Shown: one piece after another, positions 34,419 to 42,179 of the stretch
How the letters are laid out: every line of letters starts with the position of its first letter
How positions within the stretch are numbered: position 1 is the first letter of the stretch
From: Pseudomonadaceae bacterium
Lineage (GTDB): Bacteria > Pseudomonadota > Alphaproteobacteria > UBA2136 > UBA6156
Length of the DNA: 64,000 nucleotides
Direction: 5' to 3'
Assembly: GCA_024236095.1 (NCBI GenBank)
Contig: JACKLD010000013.1
Span: forward strand, 124,001 to 188,000
Program-made: the position numbers and the translations under genes
The notes under the pieces: generated by a model
Database searches by the model: none
Told to the model about the DNA's origin: nothing
What the model saw: the letters and a program-made list of their open reading frames with translations, nothing else

Positions 34419-35551
34419 CGGCCAGCCAACTTCGGCGCCGGGTTTTGGGCCCACTGGCGGTAGAAGTCGATAGCTTCGCGGGCAATCTCATCGGCACGCG
34501 CCAACCGTGCGCGTAGCGCGGCGTCCGGCGCCATGCAGGCGTCCACATCCAGCCGCTTGCGCCAGTCTCCTTGTGCATTGTCGGTTACGCGTGCAAACTC
34601 CTTCTCCGAATGTGTCACGGCGGTGCGCCACAGCGTCTCGTCAGTGGGGCTGGTTTCACCCAGCGCCAACAATTGCCGACGTGCAACATCAAGGTTCTTG
34701 AACGCCAAAGCTGTCATGACAAAGGCTTGTGTCTGGTCATAATATCCCATCTGGCCATCACGGATCAGTTCTAACACTTCACGACGCGGTGTTTCTTTCA
34801 GTCCGACAACTTCTTCATCTGGGTCTTGGCGTTTGGCCTCAAAATGCCCGTCAAACGAGGTTTTCATCGCATCAATCTCGGCCTGGTTTGCAACATAAAC
34901 CTCAAAGTCGGACGTAACCAGATAACGCCCGCGCGAATCACTCTCACGCCATTCGCGCACGCTCACCAGCTTGAACAGACGCGTTTCATCAAAGGAAAAA
35001 GTCCCAATTTCTTCCCCGCTTTCACGCAAGGCCATGCGGCGGGTGTCTCCCTTGTCGGCATCGGTGCCTTGGCCACCCAGAACACCTATTTTCCCTTTGT
35101 TGTAAGGGTCACCTTTTACGGCCAGCAGGTGGGCGTAGTCGTTGTCGGCGTTTAACACAATCAGGCCGCCGGCGGTTTGGCCCCAGCCGTCCATGCCACC
35201 TTTGAAGGTGCTGCGGAAATCCAACCCAAGCCAAACTTTCAGCACGGCATCCACTACTTTGCCACGTTGCTCGTAAGCTTGCGGCAGTGAGCCTTCAGGA
35301 AAACGCCCGCGTTGCTCAAACATGCTGGCAGGATTGGCAAAGCCGCGTAGCTCTTCGGGCATATAAGGCTTGATTTTTTCAAAGAATCCACAGAAGTCGC
35401 CATAAGGCTTGGCCGGATTGTCAAACGCCACACCAAAACGCTTCATGTTGGCAGAAAACGCGACCACGCGCGGGTCATTGGCGGGCGTGGCAGGCAGCAC
35501 TTTCATGTCGCCTTTCAATTGGATGCGTTCAGCACGAATGTTCGGGCGCAT
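34415..35551 (-). CDS. Large Nudix-like protein, 378 aa
   Basis: A Nudix box is visible in mid-protein: RRMALRESGEEIGTF gives the RExxEExG core, but the upstream glutamate of the consensus is replaced (KGD at that place). Flanking parts (1-130 and 240-378) are unrecognised; AYAHLLAVKG-like strands lead into the box (DNDYAHLLAVKGDPYNKGK), and the C-terminus is helical. Function could be hydrolysis of a nucleoside diphosphate derivative or a non-catalytic Nudix fold. A GGAGG site precedes the ATG. Its promoter (TATAAT at 35591-35596, TTGGTA at 35614-35619) contains the TATGTATACATA palindrome. Confidence 0.65.
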   Translation of the reverse strand: MRPNIRAERIQLKGDMKVLPATPANDPRVVAFSANMKRFGVAFDNPAKPYGDFCGFFEKIKPYMPEELRGFANPASMFEQRGRFPEGSLPQAYEQRGKVVDAVLKVWLGLDFRSTFKGGMDGWGQTAGGLIVLNADNDYAHLLAVKGDPYNKGKIGVLGGQGTDADKGDTRRMALRESGEEIGTFSFDETRLFKLVSVREWRESDSRGRYLVTSDFEVYVANQAEIDAMKTSFDGHFEAKRQDPDEEVVGLKETPRREVLELIRDGQMGYYDQTQAFVMTALAFKNLDVARRQLLALGETSPTDETLWRTAVTHSEKEFARVTDNAQGDWRKRLDVDACMAPDAALRARLARADEIAREAIDFYRQWAQNPAPKLAGR

Positions 35552-35590
35552 AGGGTGAGTCCTCCATAGGTTTGAGTGTTACTTGGCGTC

Positions 35591-35619
35591 ATTATAGGGC
35601 CTGTATGTATACATACCAA
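35591..35619 (-). promoter_or_regulatory. Promoter of the Nudix-like gene with embedded palindromic operator
   Basis: Reading leftward, TTGGTA, a 17-base spacer and TATAAT form a good sigma-70 promoter. The spacer and part of the -35 box are covered by the perfect 14-bp palindrome GTATGTATACATAC (35603-35616), whose core recurs at 61786 and 62381. A protein bound there would block RNA polymerase and could also affect mdh on the other side. Confidence 0.7.
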
Positions 35620-35687
35620 CCCCCTTGCCACCGTACCTTTCCACGCCTACCATCGCGGCCAGCAACCAACAACAGAAAGCCCCCACC

Positions 35688-36632
35688 ATGCCTCGCGCCA
35701 AAATCGCCCTTATCGGAGCCGGAAACATCGGCGGAACCCTTGCCCATCTGGCCAGTCTCAAAAACCTTGGCGATGTGGTGCTGGTGGATGTGGCGGAAGG
35801 CGTGCCGCAAGGCAAAGCCTTGGACATGGGCCAAAGCGGCAGTGTGGAGCGCTTCTCCAACACCATTTCCGGCAGCAACGATTACAAGGCGCTGAAAGAT
35901 GCCGATGTCTGCATCGTCACCGCAGGCTTGGCCCGCAAACCCGGCATGAGCCGCGATGATTTGGTGGCCACCAACGCCGCCATCATCAAGAAGGTTGGCG
36001 CAGGCATCAAAAAATACGCGCCCAAGGCTTTTGTGATTGTCGTCACCAACCCGCTGGACGTGATGGTGTATGTGATGCAGCAGGCCACCGGCTTCAAGCC
36101 CAACAAGGTGGTGGGTATGGCGGGCGTGCTGGATAGCGCGCGTTTCAGCTTCTTTTTGGCCGAAGCCCTTGGCGTGGCGGTGGAAGACGTCACCACCTTC
36201 GTGCTGGGCGGCCATGGCGATGACATGGTGCCGCTCACCCGTTACGCCAGCGTCGCCGGCATCCCGCTGCCGGACGTGGTGAAAATGGGCTGGATTAGCC
36301 AAAAGAAAGTCGATGAAATTGTCGAGCGCACCCGCAAGGGCGGTGGTGAAATCGTCGGCCTGCTGAAAACCGGCAGCGCCTACTACGCCCCTGCAAGCTC
36401 CGCCATTGCCATGGCGGAAAGCTACCTGCTCGACAAAAAACGCGTGTTGCCCTGCGCCGCCTACCTGACCGGCCAATACGGCGTGAAAAACCTCTACGTC
36501 GGCGTGCCGACCATCATCGGGGCGAACGGTGTCGAGAAGGTCGTGGAAGTCAAACTCTCCGCCGCCGAACAAAAGATGTTCGACAAATCGGTGGCGAGTG
36601 TGAAAGGGCTTTGCAAGGGGGTTAAAGTGTAA
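35688..36632 (+). CDS. mdh: Malate dehydrogenase (LDH-like type)
   Basis: This TCA-cycle enzyme oxidises malate to oxaloacetate with NAD. The 314-residue protein starts MPRAKIALIGAGNIGGTLAH (NAD loop), has GLARKPGMSRDDL, the substrate-loop signature of MDH, and the active-site histidine in LGGHGDDMVPLTRY. The grouping mdh, sucC, sucD is typical of alphaproteobacteria, though here the three are separated by other genes. The ATG at 35688 is in register with the Rossmann start. Confidence 0.97.
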   Translation: MPRAKIALIGAGNIGGTLAHLASLKNLGDVVLVDVAEGVPQGKALDMGQSGSVERFSNTISGSNDYKALKDADVCIVTAGLARKPGMSRDDLVATNAAIIKKVGAGIKKYAPKAFVIVVTNPLDVMVYVMQQATGFKPNKVVGMAGVLDSARFSFFLAEALGVAVEDVTTFVLGGHGDDMVPLTRYASVAGIPLPDVVKMGWISQKKVDEIVERTRKGGGEIVGLLKTGSAYYAPASSAIAMAESYLLDKKRVLPCAAYLTGQYGVKNLYVGVPTIIGANGVEKVVEVKLSAAEQKMFDKSVASVKGLCKGVKV

Positions 36633-36636
36633 CGTG

Positions 36637-36675
36637 GGGATCCAGCTTGCCTGGAACAACGCTTGCGTAATCCAG
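36637..36675 (+). repeat. Dispersed repeat, partial copy
   Basis: GGATCCAGCTTGCCTGGAAC and on to GCTTGCGTAATCCAG match the right half of the repeat at 31161-31220 with one or two mismatches. The hairpin half is missing. It begins 4 bases after the mdh stop and overlaps the start region of the next open frame. Confidence 0.8.
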
Positions 36676-37064
36676 AAACAGGAGAACGTGCCTTCAAAGT
36701 CAATCCTGCCCTGTTGAAGCAAGACGGCGGCGGCAACGCCCCGCCGCGCGTGCCGCCCGACTGGCCGCCGCGTCGTGATGACCCGCCCTTTGACGGAGCG
36801 CGGCGGTGGAGTGGGTTTTCGCCTACGCAAAAGCTTGCGCTTTCATTGTATGGATTTGCAGTATCCACCTCGCTGATATCTGTCGAAAATGGCGTCTCGC
36901 AGAGTTTGGGGAATGATATGACATCGGCTATCGGTATCTTCGGGATGGCCGCAACGGGCCTTTTGGCGGCGGTTTCATCGGCAGAATGTGCGGCTGACAT
37001 TGTGGCCAACCGCAAGTGGACGTCTATCGGAAAAAACGGAAAAGCACCAAATCAGGAGAGATGA
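36663..37064 (+). CDS. Hypothetical membrane protein, start uncertain and overlapping a repeat
   Basis: Not recognised. The open frame gives up to 133 residues: a proline/arginine-rich N-terminus (PPRVPPDWPPRRDDPP) and two hydrophobic stretches (KLALSLYGFAVSTSLISV, TSAIGIFGMAATGLLAAV), then a charged end. No ATG is available before the conserved-looking part; the first in-frame start is a TTG at 36663 inside the repeat, and a GTG at 36750 is an alternative. The repeat may have replaced the original 5' end. The FMN reductase starts 1 base after its stop, suggesting co-transcription. Confidence 0.5.
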   Translation: MRNPETGERAFKVNPALLKQDGGGNAPPRVPPDWPPRRDDPPFDGARRWSGFSPTQKLALSLYGFAVSTSLISVENGVSQSLGNDMTSAIGIFGMAATGLLAAVSSAECAADIVANRKWTSIGKNGKAPNQER

Positions 37065-37065
37065 C

Positions 37066-37686
37066 ATGCACATCACCCTCATCACCGGCTCCCACCGCCC
37101 CACCGGCAACAGCGGCCGTATCGGGCGTTTTATCGAGCAGCAGATTCAGGCCGATGGCCACACCACCAATCTGATTGACCTTGCCACCACCGACCTGCCG
37201 TTTTGGGACGAAGGGATGTGGGGTGCCGACGGCCTGAAAGACAAATGGGCCGAGGTGTGGCAACCCCACGCCGAAGTGTTGCAGAAGTCCGACGGTGTCG
37301 TGGTGGTCTGCCCCGAGTACGCGGGCATGGCCTCCAGCAAGCTGAAGAACGTTTTGCTGCTGTGCAGTGCGCAAGAGCTTGGCCACAAGGCGGGCTTTTT
37401 GGTCACCGTCAGTTCCGGCGTGGGAGGGGCTTACCCTGTGGCCGAACTGAAGGCGCATGCCGTCAAGAACAACAAGCTGGTGTGGACGCCCGAGCATCTG
37501 ATTGTGCGCAGCGCCGACCACATGTTCACCGATAACCCGCCCGCCGAACACGCCAAGTCGGATGCGTACCTCCGCAGCCGCCTTACCTTCGCGTTAGGGG
37601 TTTTCTATCAGTACGCCGAGGCCTTGACCGCCATGCGTGCTAAGGACGGCAAGCTGCACGATGATGCCTTTCCGTTCGGCATGTAG
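37066..37686 (+). CDS. NAD(P)H-dependent FMN reductase-like flavoprotein
   Basis: The 206-residue protein has a flavodoxin-like fold. ITGSHRPTGNSGRIGRFIEQ is the phosphate-binding loop for FMN, and VVVCPEYAGMASSKLKNVL matches the PEYNxSxPxxLKN motif of the NADPH-dependent FMN reductase (SsuE/ChrR) family. It likely reduces flavin, quinone or another acceptor in the cytoplasm. An AGGAGAGATGAC ribosome binding region precedes the ATG and overlaps the preceding stop. Confidence 0.85.
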   Translation: MHITLITGSHRPTGNSGRIGRFIEQQIQADGHTTNLIDLATTDLPFWDEGMWGADGLKDKWAEVWQPHAEVLQKSDGVVVVCPEYAGMASSKLKNVLLLCSAQELGHKAGFLVTVSSGVGGAYPVAELKAHAVKNNKLVWTPEHLIVRSADHMFTDNPPAEHAKSDAYLRSRLTFALGVFYQYAEALTAMRAKDGKLHDDAFPFGM

Positions 37687-37724
37687 GCTTGCCTGTTTTG
37701 GTGAATACCCCCTAAATCAACACC

Positions 37725-37850
37725 ATGCCGAACGAGGTTTTCTGGCAAGTATTGATGGTCGGGCTGCTGATGAAACTTGGCGTCGCGCTGTTCGATACCC
37801 CCTTCATGTACCTGTCCAAACGGATTACGCCGTTGGATTTGAAGGCTTAG
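37725..37850 (+). pseudogene. Possible remnant of a VUT/queuosine-precursor transporter C-terminus
   Basis: A 41-codon frame encodes MPNEVFWQVLMVGLLMKLGV then ALFDTPFMYLSKRI. It resembles the last membrane helix of YhhQ-type (VUT family) transporters, which end with a KxxxALLDTPFxYL-like stretch. The rest of such a protein is absent upstream, where the FMN reductase lies. It could be a decayed fragment or, less likely, a genuine small membrane protein. By-eye similarity only. Confidence 0.3.
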
Positions 37851-37870
37851 TATTCTTGGGAAATTAAGCC

Positions 37871-38077
37871 CTAGCGACCTTCCGGGGCATGAACAACCTG
37901 CATCTGGTAATGGCCAGCATCATCCCGGCTGAAACCAATCGTATAGCCCCCACATTTCAGGTTTGTGCGTCGACCGCCTAAGTCAACGGCTTTGTCAGAC
38001 ACCATACGCCCCAAGTACAAAGCAGCTTCCGGAGAAACGTTGGCGGTAGCTTTCAAAAGACTGAGACGCAAATCCAT
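37871..38077 (-). CDS. Hypothetical protein, 68 aa
   Basis: Not recognised. The ATG at 38077 has an AAGGAG ribosome binding site at ideal spacing, the main argument that this is a gene. The 68 residues start MDLRLSLLKATANVSPEAAL, with a helical first half and a beta-like second half (YTIGFSRDDAGHYQMQVVHA). It has one cysteine and no export signal. It lies on the opposite strand between the FMN reductase and sucC. Confidence 0.55.
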   Translation of the reverse strand: MDLRLSLLKATANVSPEAALYLGRMVSDKAVDLGGRRTNLKCGGYTIGFSRDDAGHYQMQVVHAPEGR

Positions 38078-38155
38078 GGGGAGACTCCTTCATTCGGTTA
38101 CCAGAGTGTTATGGGGCATCCCCAACAAAATGCAACCCTCATCATCACATTACCT

Positions 38156-38183
38156 TTGCAACAAGAGGCTACGGGCTTACAGT
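38156..38183 (+). promoter_or_regulatory. Sigma-70-like promoter candidate for sucC
   Basis: TTGCAA and TACAGT with a 16-base spacer lie upstream of sucC, giving a leader of about 20 bases that includes AAGGAG. It implies sucC is transcribed separately from mdh here. Confidence 0.45.
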
Positions 38184-38208
38184 GCGGCCATAACAAGGAG
38201 CGCCCGCC

Positions 38209-39369
<1,161 letters not shown>

Positions 39370-39383
39370 GAAGGGATGTGGCA

Positions 39384-39701
39384 ATGAAAGCATTGATATT
39401 GGTAATTAGCTCACTTGTAATTATTGGGTGTACGACTACGGAAACCACTCTTTTTACGATGGGGCCGAATGAGGCTGTTCGCGTGATGGAAGGAGACGGG
39501 AGTATCACGAGAGGGGCTGACGGCAAAGATGCATTTAGTTTTTATGCGCCTGCAGAATATATGAGTGATGAGAAAAACATCAACGTCTCAGTTGGGAATT
39601 GGTTGGGTAAAAACGACTACTGTAAAAAAGGCTTTTTGATTAGTAAAATCGATAGAACAATGAGCAAAAGTTACGTTTTGGTAATGGGGAAATGTAAGTA
39701 G
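39384..39701 (+). CDS. Hypothetical lipoprotein, 105 aa, inserted between sucC and sucD
   Basis: The precursor starts MKALILVISSLVIIGC, a lipoprotein signal with Cys16 as lipidation site, so the mature protein should be membrane-anchored in the periplasm. The mature part (TMGPNEAVRVMEGDGSITRG onward) is not recognised; it has a second cysteine pair near the end (YCKKGF, MGKCK). The gene is visibly more AT-rich than sucC and sucD, which suggests recent arrival. It starts 14 bases after the sucC stop. Confidence 0.65.
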   Translation: MKALILVISSLVIIGCTTTETTLFTMGPNEAVRVMEGDGSITRGADGKDAFSFYAPAEYMSDEKNINVSVGNWLGKNDYCKKGFLISKIDRTMSKSYVLVMGKCK

Positions 39702-39746
39702 TTAGTCCTACTAAGAAAGCCCGCCATGAACCCGATCCCCACCCCA

Positions 39747-39887
39747 CCCCCGTCATTGCGAGGAGCACGCGCCTCCGCTGCCGCAGAAGGCTCTGCCGGT
39801 TGTCGCGCGCGGACGCGGCAATCCATGCGCGGGTGCAGAGGTGGATTGCCGCGTCGGTCGCGTTGCGCCCTCCTCGCAATGACGGGG
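39747..39887. repeat. Large composite palindromic repeat
   Basis: Outer arms CCCCGTCATTGCGAGGA (39747-39763) and TCCTCGCAATGACGGGG (39871-39887) are perfect complements over 17 bp. Inner arms GACGCGGCAATCCA (39812-39825) and TGGATTGCCGCGTC (39842-39855) are perfect over 14 bp. The element is of the CGTCATTGCGAGGA type often dispersed in alphaproteobacterial genomes. Short open frames across it are by-products of the palindrome. Confidence 0.85.
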
Positions 39888-39916
39888 GTATTTGCAAATT
39901 GCGGAGGCAAGGGCTA

Positions 39917-40207
39917 ATGAAACAGGCTGCGACATACATCATGACCAACAAACCCAAAGGCACGCTTTACGTCGGCATGACCGGGCACTTTCCCGCCCGC
40001 ATCCAACAACACCGTGAGGGTTCCGGGAGCGCCTTTTGCAAACGCTACGGCTTGGGCAAACTGGTTTGGTATGAATTGTTTGAGTTGGTAACAGATGCCA
40101 TCCGGCAGGAAAAACAAATCAAAGCGGGCTCTCGCAAAGACAAAATTGCACTGATAGAATCCGTCAACCCGAGATGGAACGACCTCTATCTAACCCTCAA
40201 CGCTTAA
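39917..40207 (+). CDS. GIY-YIG nuclease family protein (UPF0213-like)
   Basis: The 96-residue protein is a single GIY-YIG domain: YIMTNKPKGTLYVGMTGHF has the GIY/YIG strands as TLY and YVG, then ARIQQHREGSG with the catalytic arginine region, LVWYELFELVTDAIRQEKQI and an end NPRWNDLY. These small stand-alone proteins are common in alphaproteobacteria; their target is unknown. GGAGG precedes the ATG. It lies directly beside the large palindromic repeat, splitting sucC from sucD. Confidence 0.88.
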   Translation: MKQAATYIMTNKPKGTLYVGMTGHFPARIQQHREGSGSAFCKRYGLGKLVWYELFELVTDAIRQEKQIKAGSRKDKIALIESVNPRWNDLYLTLNA

Positions 40208-40226
40208 CCTGAAAGAAAGAAAACCC

Positions 40227-41111
40227 ATGTCCATTTTCATCACCGAAGACACCAAAGTCATCACCCAGGGCTTTACCGGCAAGCACGGGACGTTCCATAG
40301 CGAACAGGCACTGAAATACGGCAGCCGTTACGTGGGCGGCGTCACCCCTGGCAAGGGCGGAACCGAGCACCTCGGCTTGCCGGTGTTCGATACCGTGGCT
40401 GAAGCGGTGGCTGCCACCGGTGCCGAAGCCAGCGTCATTTACGTGCCGCCGCCGTTTGCCGCCGACGCCATTTTGGAGGCCGAAGCCGCCGGCATCAAAA
40501 TCTGCGTGTGCATCACCGAGGGCATCCCCGTGCTGGATATGGTGAAGGTGAAGCGCAAGCTGATGGACCCCAAATGCACCATGCGGCTGATCGGCCCCAA
40601 CTGCCCCGGCATCATTACCCCCGGCGAGGGCAAAGGCTGCAAAATCGGCATCATGCCCGCTTACATCCACAAAAAGGGCAAGGTGGGTGTGGTCTCCAAG
40701 TCCGGCACGCTTACCTATGAGGCGGTCAAGCAAACCACCGATGTCGGCCTTGGCCAATCCACCTGCGTGGGTATCGGTGGCGATCCTGTCCCCGGCACCA
40801 ACTTCATTCAGGTGCTGGCGGCGTTCGAGGCCGACCCGCAAACCGAAGGCATCGTGCTCATCGGCGAAATCGGCGGCATGGCGGAAATCGAAGCAGCCGA
40901 GTATATCAAAAACGCCGTTACCAAGCCGGTAGTGGCCTTTATCGCCGGAGCCAGCGCACCCAAGGGCAAACGCATGGGACACGCGGGCGCCATTATTTCC
41001 GGAGGCGACGACACCGCCGCCGCCAAAATCGATGCGCTGAAAAAGGCGGGCGCCACCGTGGTGGCCAGCCCCTCCGATCTCGGCGCCGCGATGAAGCAGT
41101 TGCTGGGGTAA
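40227..41111 (+). CDS. sucD: Succinyl-CoA synthetase (ADP-forming) alpha subunit
   Basis: SucD carries the catalytic phosphohistidine of the SucCD complex. The 294-residue protein has the CoA-binding Rossmann domain (TQGFTGKHGTFHSEQAL), RLIGPNCPGIITPGEGK, and the ligase domain with the active histidine in KRMGHAGAIISGG. It starts 19 bases after the GIY-YIG gene with GAAAGAAAG as a weak ribosome binding site. A strong perfect-stem terminator follows. Confidence 0.97.
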   Translation: MSIFITEDTKVITQGFTGKHGTFHSEQALKYGSRYVGGVTPGKGGTEHLGLPVFDTVAEAVAATGAEASVIYVPPPFAADAILEAEAAGIKICVCITEGIPVLDMVKVKRKLMDPKCTMRLIGPNCPGIITPGEGKGCKIGIMPAYIHKKGKVGVVSKSGTLTYEAVKQTTDVGLGQSTCVGIGGDPVPGTNFIQVLAAFEADPQTEGIVLIGEIGGMAEIEAAEYIKNAVTKPVVAFIAGASAPKGKRMGHAGAIISGGDDTAAAKIDALKKAGATVVASPSDLGAAMKQLLG

Positions 41112-41133
41112 GTCTTTTTACATAAGTGATGGG

Positions 41134-41170
41134 CGTGGCGTAAGGGGGTATGACCCCCTTACGCCACGCG
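41134..41170. terminator. Perfect 16-bp hairpin after sucD
   Basis: GCGTGGCGTAAGGGGG, a 5-base loop and CCCCCTTACGCCACGC are exact complements. It lies between convergent sucD and flgC. There is no T run, so it may work as a stable 3' end rather than a classic terminator. Confidence 0.6.
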
Positions 41171-41230
41171 CAATCCGGAGCCCATTTCTGGTGCCATATA
41201 AAGCCCTAAATCCATTTCTTCTTGAAGATG

Positions 41231-41644
41231 TTAGCGCAACATGTCCAGCGTCCGTGTCGCCATCTCCCGTGCGGTCACCAGCGCGGTCATGTTGGCTTCG
41301 TAGCTGCGCTGGGCTTCGCGCATGTTGATGTTCTCGGCCGTGCTGTCCACGTTGGGATACATCACGTAACCTTGCGCGTTGGCCAGCTTGTTGCCGGGTT
41401 GGTAAACGGGCTTCAAGGGCGATGTCATGTCTTTGCTAACGCCGCTCACCTGCACCTCGGTGGCGCCGGTGGCACGGTTGAGCACGCTTTGGAAGAATAT
41501 CTGCTTGGCGCGGTAGGGCCCGCCCGCATCCTCGGCGCTTTCCACGCTGTCGGCGTTGGCGATGTTTTCGCTGGCCACGCGCATGCGCATGCTTTGCGCC
41601 GCCATACCGCCTGCCGAGATGTTCATGTTGGTGAGCAAATCCAT
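41231..41644 (-). CDS. flgC: Flagellar proximal rod protein FlgC
   Basis: The 137-residue protein begins MDLLTNMNISAGGMAAQSMR with the rod signature SENIANADSVESAEDAGGPY, and ends with NINMREAQRSYEANMTALVT, standard for FlgC. Length is normal. It is the second gene of the leftward flgB-flgC pair and is followed by the long hairpin after sucD. Confidence 0.96.
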   Translation of the reverse strand: MDLLTNMNISAGGMAAQSMRMRVASENIANADSVESAEDAGGPYRAKQIFFQSVLNRATGATEVQVSGVSKDMTSPLKPVYQPGNKLANAQGYVMYPNVDSTAENINMREAQRSYEANMTALVTAREMATRTLDMLR

Positions 41645-41668
41645 GGTACTTTCTCCCTGACGCTATGT

Positions 41669-42061
41669 TTATTGTTGCCGTCCGATGGCCAGGCGCTGCA
41701 TGGAAGCCTGTTTGGCGTAAAGCTGGGTCATGTAGCGGTAGTCAATTTGGGTCTGGTTCATTTTCACCAGTTCGTTGTCCAGCCGCACGGCATTGCCGTT
41801 GTGCTGGATGTAGCTGGCACTTTCCATCAAACGGTTGCTTGCGCCACTGGCGCCACCCGCCATGTGCTTGGGGTTGGTCAGACGCACGCCCATGTCGCTT
41901 TGGGCGCGTTCCAAGTAGGGAGCAAAAGCCAGCTCGCGGGGCTTGTATTCCGGCGTGTCGGCGTTGGCGATGTTGCCGGCAATCACCCCCTGCCGGTCGG
42001 TCAGGTAGTTCATGCGGGCGCTCAGCGCCGCGTGGATGGAAGGCTGGGCCGTGGTCGGCAT
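41669..42061 (-). CDS. flgB: Flagellar proximal rod protein FlgB
   Basis: FlgB is the first rod protein. The 130-residue product has the N-terminal rod motif VIAGNIANADTPEYKPRELA and the C-terminal QIDYRYMTQLYAKQASMQRL. The ATG at 42061 follows AGAGGA. It is divergent from flgI, with a sigma-54 site for each direction in the 118 bases between them. Confidence 0.94.
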   Translation of the reverse strand: MPTTAQPSIHAALSARMNYLTDRQGVIAGNIANADTPEYKPRELAFAPYLERAQSDMGVRLTNPKHMAGGASGASNRLMESASYIQHNGNAVRLDNELVKMNQTQIDYRYMTQLYAKQASMQRLAIGRQQ

Positions 42062-42096
42062 GGCGGTTCCTCTTTCTTGTTCTCTCCGTGTTCCCA

Positions 42097-42115
42097 TATG
42101 CAGGCAGCGTGCCAA
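42097..42115 (-). promoter_or_regulatory. Sigma-54 promoter for flgB-flgC
   Basis: Leftward TTGGCAC, GCTGC, CTGCAT with GG and GC ten bases apart. The predicted start is near 42088, about 27 bases before flgB. Confidence 0.75.
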
Positions 42116-42133
42116 CTTTGAGAGGTTGGGCAT

Positions 42134-42152
42134 CTTGGCACGCTCCCTGCAT
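42134..42152 (+). promoter_or_regulatory. Sigma-54 promoter for flgI-flgJ-flgN
   Basis: TTGGCAC, GCTCC, CTGCAT; GG at 42136-42137 and GC at 42148-42149. The predicted start is near 42161, 19 bases before the flgI ATG. It is nearly identical to the divergent flgB site. Confidence 0.78.
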
Positions 42153-42179
42153 TTGCTTACCCGAACAAGGAAGACGCGT

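Noticed and set aside
39726..39963. Short frames on both strands across the large palindrome
   Set aside because: They follow the palindrome arms and are Arg/Ala/Pro-rich by-products of it.
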